Positions 40,280 to 43,869 of a DNA stretch of 43,869 nt are shown in pieces (the stretch's first letter is position 1; the number at the start of each line of letters is the position of its first letter). The stretch is from Cytobacillus praedii (GTDB lineage: Bacteria; Bacillota; Bacilli; Bacillales; Cytobacillaceae): the NCBI RefSeq assembly GCF_001439605.1, contig NZ_LMBX01000008.1, positions 140,306-184,174 of the forward strand. Reading direction: 5' to 3'. Under the pieces are notes generated by a model that made no database searches, was not told the origin of the DNA, and worked only from the letters and a program-made list of their open reading frames with translations. The position numbers were made by a program, and so were the translations under genes.

Positions 40280-43200
40280 ATGCATCAAATTATAAAAAAT
40301 AAGTGGATAGTCATCATTGCCTGGATCGTTATTGCTGGCGGTCTATTTATGGTTGCGCCAAACATGGCAGAGCTTGTCCGTGAAAAAGGACAGATTAGTG
40401 TACCTGATGAATACTCTTCCGCCCTTGCAGGGGAAATAATGGCAGATGTAGCCAAGCAAGAGGGAGGAGGAGATGAAACTCAAGTTGCATTAGTTTTTCA
40501 TAATGAAAAAAAACTGACAGCAGAAGATATGAAGGAAGCGGAAAAAGCGATCCGCATTCTTGAAAAAGACAAGGATTTAGGAATAAAAGAAATCCTAACC
40601 CATTTCAATGAAAAATCTTTAAAGGATCAGCTAGTTTCAGAGGATGGAAAGTCAATTCTTACCTCCATCACCCTTAACTGGAATGACCGTGAACCAAGTG
40701 AAGTAAATGATGCTTTATATAAAGCCATAAAAGACATAAAAGTAGACCACTATTATACAAGTGAATGGCAGATAAATGAAGATCTAATGGCAAGTTCGGA
40801 AGAGGGATTAAAGAAAACAGAGGGAATTACTGTTGTCTTTATCTTAGCTGTATTATTGCTCGTGTTTAGATCGGTCATTGCTCCAATTATTCCTTTAATG
40901 ACGGTTGGATTGTCATATCTTGCTTCACAGTCGATCGTTTCATTTTTAGTCGATCGATTTGATTTTCCGCTCTCCAATTACACGCAAATTTTCTTAGTAG
41001 CTGTTTTATTTGGGATCGGTACGGATTACTGTATTTTATTGCTTAGCCGCTTTAAAGAAGAATTATCACAAAGTGAAAGTGTTGCTGAAGCAATTGTTGC
41101 AACCTACCGCAATGCAGGGCGTACCGTATTCTTTAGCGGTGTAGCAGTTATGATCGGGTTTGCAGCGATCGGATTTTCTCAGTTTATTTTATATCAATCG
41201 GCTGCAGCAGTAGCAGTAGGTGTAGCTTTATTGCTTGTAGCGTTATTTACAGTTGTTCCATTTTTCATGGCTGTATTAGGACCAAAGCTCTTCTGGCCAT
41301 CGAAAAGTAAAGCAGAGCATGGTGAGAGCAAAATCTGGGGTGTAGTTGGCAGATTTTCATTAGCCCGTCCTTTCATAGCTTTGCTTATTGTAGCTGTCGT
41401 TTGTGTTCCTTTCCTAGTTACCTATGATGGAGAACTATCTTATAATTCATTAGAGGAAATTAGTGGCGACGTTAATTCTATAAAAGCCTTTAATGCGATT
41501 GCAGATAGCTTTGGGCCGGGTGAATCCATGCCAACACAAGTCGTTATTAAAAATGATGAAGAGATGGATTCAGCTGAGTACATTGGGTTAGCTGAAAAAA
41601 TTAGTAAAGAGTTAGAAAAGGTTGATTTAGTTGATACTGTACGTTCAGTAACACGACCAACAGGTGAGCCAATCGAGGACTTCTTTGTTGCAAAGCAGGC
41701 TGAAACGCTTGAAGAGGGCTTGGGTGAAGGAAAAGAAGGAATCGATAAGATTAGTGAAGGCTTAAACGAGGCCGGCAGTGAATTATCTAAATCAGAGCCA
41801 GAATTAAAGAAGGCTACGAATGGGATTAATGACTTAATTTCTGGAACGAGTGAACTGCAATTAGGGTTAAAAGAAATTCAATCAAATCTAGCAAAGATTG
41901 AAAACGGAATTCGTCAGGGGACAAAAGGGTCTGATGATATAAAAGCAGGTTTAGCCCAGTCTAAAAAAGGTGCGGAGGATTTACTTGCTGGTTATAAAGA
42001 ACTCCTTGGAGGATATCAAAACTTACACGGGAACTTACAAACGATTACAGCAAATTATCAAAAAGTCGGTCAAGGATTGTCTGCTTTATCTGCTGGAATT
42101 GCACAGGCAAATGACGGGATGTATGGTTATTTGGAAAATAAGTATACAGACTTATCAGCTGATGACCAATATCAAAAGATGAAGCAAACGATATCAGGAG
42201 AACAAGGGCTGCTTAAACAGCTTGGCGGGTTGTCTGCCAATATAAATGAATTAAATGCAGGGCTTGCTAAAGTAACTGAAGGAATGGCTGGAGCCAACAC
42301 CGGATTTGAAAAAGCAATGGGCGGCCAAGGCGGTTTGGCGTCAGGTCTGGAACAATTAATTAAAGGGATTGAGGCACAGCAAGCCGGATTTAATCAGCTT
42401 GCCAATGGGCAAGGGCAGATTATTAAAAATATGCCAAAGGTAACAGATGGATTAAATAGTGTGAATGATGGGCAGAAACAGCTTCTTGCAGGCTTTGGCG
42501 ATCTTGGCGGCCAAATCGGCCAGCTAACAGATGGCCTCGGCCAAAGTGCGGAAGGATTGAATAAAGTTTCTGAAGGATTAGAATCTGCACAGGATTACCT
42601 TGCTGGATTGTCTAAATCCGAAAATATGGATGGCTTTTACTTGCCTTCAGAAGTATTGGAAAGTGAAGACTTTGTTCAAGTGTTTGACACGTATATGTCA
42701 AAAGATCGTAAAGTGATGACGGTTGATGTTATCTTTAAAGCGAACCCATATTCCAATAAGGCAATCAATCAGGTTGATGAAATAAAAGATGCTGTTGAAA
42801 GAGCAACAAAGGATACGAAGTTAGAAAATGCAGTGGTGGCAGTAGGCGGAATTACGAGTACAAACGCTGATTTAAGCAAAATGTCTGATCAAGACTATTC
42901 TCGTACGGTTGTTCTCATGCTCGTCGGAATTTCGATTATTTTGGTATTTTTATTCCGTTCAATTATTATGCCAGTGTATATTATTGGCTCTTTAATTCTT
43001 ACGTACTTTACATCAATGGCAATCAATGAAGCTATATTTGTCAATATGCTTGGCTACAGCGGCATTAGCTGGGCAGTTCCGTTCTTCGGCTTTGTTATTC
43101 TTGTTGCCCTTGGTGTCGATTACAGTATTTTCCTAATGGACCGATTTAACGAGTACAAAGATCTTTCTGTTGCAGAAGCGATGCTTCTTGCCATGAAAAA

Positions 43201-43408
43201 AATGGGTACAGTAATTATTTCAGCTGCGGTTATTTTGGGAGGGACATTTGCTGCGATGATGCCTTCTGGCATGCTCTCGCTGCTGCAAATTGCCGCTATC
43301 ATCATTGTTGGTTTATTCCTTTACGCGTTTATCATGCTTCCGCTGTTTATTCCTGTAATGGTGAAAAACTTTGGGGCAGCCAACTGGTGGCCGTTTAAAA
43401 GAAGTTAA
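40280..43408 (+). CDS. Large MMPL/RND exporter with coiled extracellular insertion (YdgH-like)
   Basis: A 1042-residue membrane transporter, about 300 residues longer than the MMPL protein at 27008. Proton-relay motifs are GIGTDYCILLLSRFKEEL (about 246-263) and ALGVDYSIFLMDRFNEY (about 949-965). Between the two helix bundles, about residues 475-775 form an insertion of repeated GL/GI-x-helical units (for example EGIDKISEGLNEAGSELSK, AQANDGM, TDGLGQSAEGLNKVSEGLES), like the YhgE and YdgH stalks, probably an extracellular coiled rod reaching into the wall. GGAGG precedes ATG, 2 bp after the MarR stop. The substrate is unknown. Confidence 0.87.
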   Translation: MHQIIKNKWIVIIAWIVIAGGLFMVAPNMAELVREKGQISVPDEYSSALAGEIMADVAKQEGGGDETQVALVFHNEKKLTAEDMKEAEKAIRILEKDKDLGIKEILTHFNEKSLKDQLVSEDGKSILTSITLNWNDREPSEVNDALYKAIKDIKVDHYYTSEWQINEDLMASSEEGLKKTEGITVVFILAVLLLVFRSVIAPIIPLMTVGLSYLASQSIVSFLVDRFDFPLSNYTQIFLVAVLFGIGTDYCILLLSRFKEELSQSESVAEAIVATYRNAGRTVFFSGVAVMIGFAAIGFSQFILYQSAAAVAVGVALLLVALFTVVPFFMAVLGPKLFWPSKSKAEHGESKIWGVVGRFSLARPFIALLIVAVVCVPFLVTYDGELSYNSLEEISGDVNSIKAFNAIADSFGPGESMPTQVVIKNDEEMDSAEYIGLAEKISKELEKVDLVDTVRSVTRPTGEPIEDFFVAKQAETLEEGLGEGKEGIDKISEGLNEAGSELSKSEPELKKATNGINDLISGTSELQLGLKEIQSNLAKIENGIRQGTKGSDDIKAGLAQSKKGAEDLLAGYKELLGGYQNLHGNLQTITANYQKVGQGLSALSAGIAQANDGMYGYLENKYTDLSADDQYQKMKQTISGEQGLLKQLGGLSANINELNAGLAKVTEGMAGANTGFEKAMGGQGGLASGLEQLIKGIEAQQAGFNQLANGQGQIIKNMPKVTDGLNSVNDGQKQLLAGFGDLGGQIGQLTDGLGQSAEGLNKVSEGLESAQDYLAGLSKSENMDGFYLPSEVLESEDFVQVFDTYMSKDRKVMTVDVIFKANPYSNKAINQVDEIKDAVERATKDTKLENAVVAVGGITSTNADLSKMSDQDYSRTVVLMLVGISIILVFLFRSIIMPVYIIGSLILTYFTSMAINEAIFVNMLGYSGISWAVPFFGFVILVALGVDYSIFLMDRFNEYKDLSVAEAMLLAMKKMGTVIISAAVILGGTFAAMMPSGMLSLLQIAAIIIVGLFLYAFIMLPLFIPVMVKNFGAANWWPFKRS

Positions 43409-43420
43409 ATTGAATAATAG

Positions 43421-43478
43421 AAAAGAGGCTGACTCAAAAGGTCGTTTATTAAACGGTTTTTTTGACTCAGCTTTTCTT
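43421..43478 (+). terminator. Terminator-like GCTGACTC stem-loop after the MMPL operon
   Basis: GCTGACTCAAAA (43428-43439) pairs with TTTTGACTCAGC (43460-43471) with one C-C mismatch, and an inner CGTTT/AAACG hairpin sits in the loop. It has the same arm and inner-loop layout as the element at 254-315. A T-rich tail follows. Confidence 0.7.
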
Positions 43479-43538
43479 GTAGAGTCCTATTTTAGTGGGC
43501 AATGCAATGGATATATCCCTAAGAATACGATAAAAAAG

Positions 43539-43869
43539 TCTCATAGAGGAAGCCTATGGGACAAAATCCTTGAAAAGATGAAAGGAAAAGTCTCATAGAG
43601 GAGGTCTATGGGACAAATCCTCGAAAAGATGAAAGGAAAAGTCTCATAGAGGAGGTCTATGGGACAAAATCCTTGAAAAGATGAAAGGAAAAGTCTCATA
43701 GAGGAGGTCTATGGGACAAAATCCTTGAAAAGATAAAAGGAAAAGTCTCATAGAGGAGGTCTATGGTACAAAATCCTTGAAAAGATGAAAGGAAAAGTCT
43801 CATAGAGGAGGTCTATGGGACAAATCCTCAAAAAGATGAAAGGAAAAGTCTCATAGAAGGAGGTCTATG
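43539..43869. repeat. 51-52-bp direct repeat array (right edge, at least 6 copies)
   Basis: TCTCATAG starts at 43539, 43591, 43642, 43694, 43746, 43798 and 43849, a period of 51-52 bp, and the array runs off the right edge. Each unit has a 10-bp stem, GTCTCATAGA with TCTATGGGAC, displaying GGAGG in the loop, and a weaker TCCTT/AAGGA hairpin. The unit-to-unit sequence is nearly identical, more so than in the left array. The rest of the gap 43409-43538 holds the stem-loop at 43421 and nothing else recognised. Confidence 0.92.

Noticed and set aside
43371..43598. 75-codon plus-strand frame crossing the MMPL stop and the repeat array
   Set aside because: It overlaps the real gene, crosses a terminator and ends inside repeats.
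43539..43869. CRISPR array
   Set aside because: The whole 51-52 bp unit is conserved with no variable spacers, and no cas gene is present.

Overview
The window is low-GC DNA from an endospore-forming Firmicute of the Bacillaceae (Bacillus, Cytobacillus, Niallia or Mesobacillus type). The evidence is a ger spore-germination operon, strong AGGAGG-type ribosome sites, frequent GTG/TTG starts, and many genes with close Bacillus subtilis counterparts (ydhK, opuD, YfiYZ-YfhA/YusV-like iron uptake, YdgJ-YdgH-like efflux, SinI-like peptide). It is chromosomal-looking, with no rRNA, tRNA, CRISPR, phage or transposase gene. Both edges run into the same family of 51-52 bp hairpin-bearing direct repeats, and each array abuts a related GCTGACTC stem-loop.

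Layout. 1-315: repeat array and terminator. 352-3154: MerR regulator with its own 19-bp-spacer promoter, divergent from a YhgE/Pip-like membrane protein plus PadR regulator whose promoter carries a 44-bp perfect palindrome. 3422-5647: epoxide hydrolase and WYL regulator with a matching dyad operator. 5725-7836: a decayed fragment, a CDF metal exporter, a second decayed gene, and a VanZ-like protein. 8069-10584: NitT/TauT-type ABC importer whose promoter carries Fur-like boxes. 10640-13498: OmpR/EnvZ-type two-component system divergent from the lipoprotein YdhK. 13600-14967: animal-type (long) guanine deaminase. 15172-20428: germinant-receptor operon in the order A-C-D-B-B with a tandem duplicated B subunit.

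20607-25777 is an iron-siderophore uptake locus: ATPase, ferredoxin/flavodoxin-reductase-like flavoprotein, binding lipoprotein and two FecCD permeases, with Fur-like boxes in both divergent promoters. 26003-26974 is a NERD nuclease-like protein with a zinc ribbon, preceded by 21-bp-phased repeats. 27008-29814 is a TetR-controlled MMPL exporter whose operator overlaps the promoter. 30068-37995 is signalling-rich: TetR regulator, SinI-like micro-protein, PilZ protein, frameshifted EAL remnant, large MHYT-PAS hybrid histidine kinase, Myb/HTH DNA-binding protein, intact EAL phosphodiesterase and LytTR response regulator. 38129-43408 holds the betaine transporter OpuD and a MarR-MMPL pair. The window ends in a second repeat array.

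Themes. Most small transport or detoxification operons carry their own local repressor (MerR, PadR, WYL, TetR, MarR), and in several cases a candidate operator is visible. Iron starvation probably co-induces the 8.0-10.6 kb and 20.6-25.8 kb regions through Fur. The 30-38 kb region reads as a c-di-GMP/lifestyle signalling island in which receptors and a phosphodiesterase are present but no GGDEF cyclase is in view. All functions are inferred from sequence reading alone; no database search was run.
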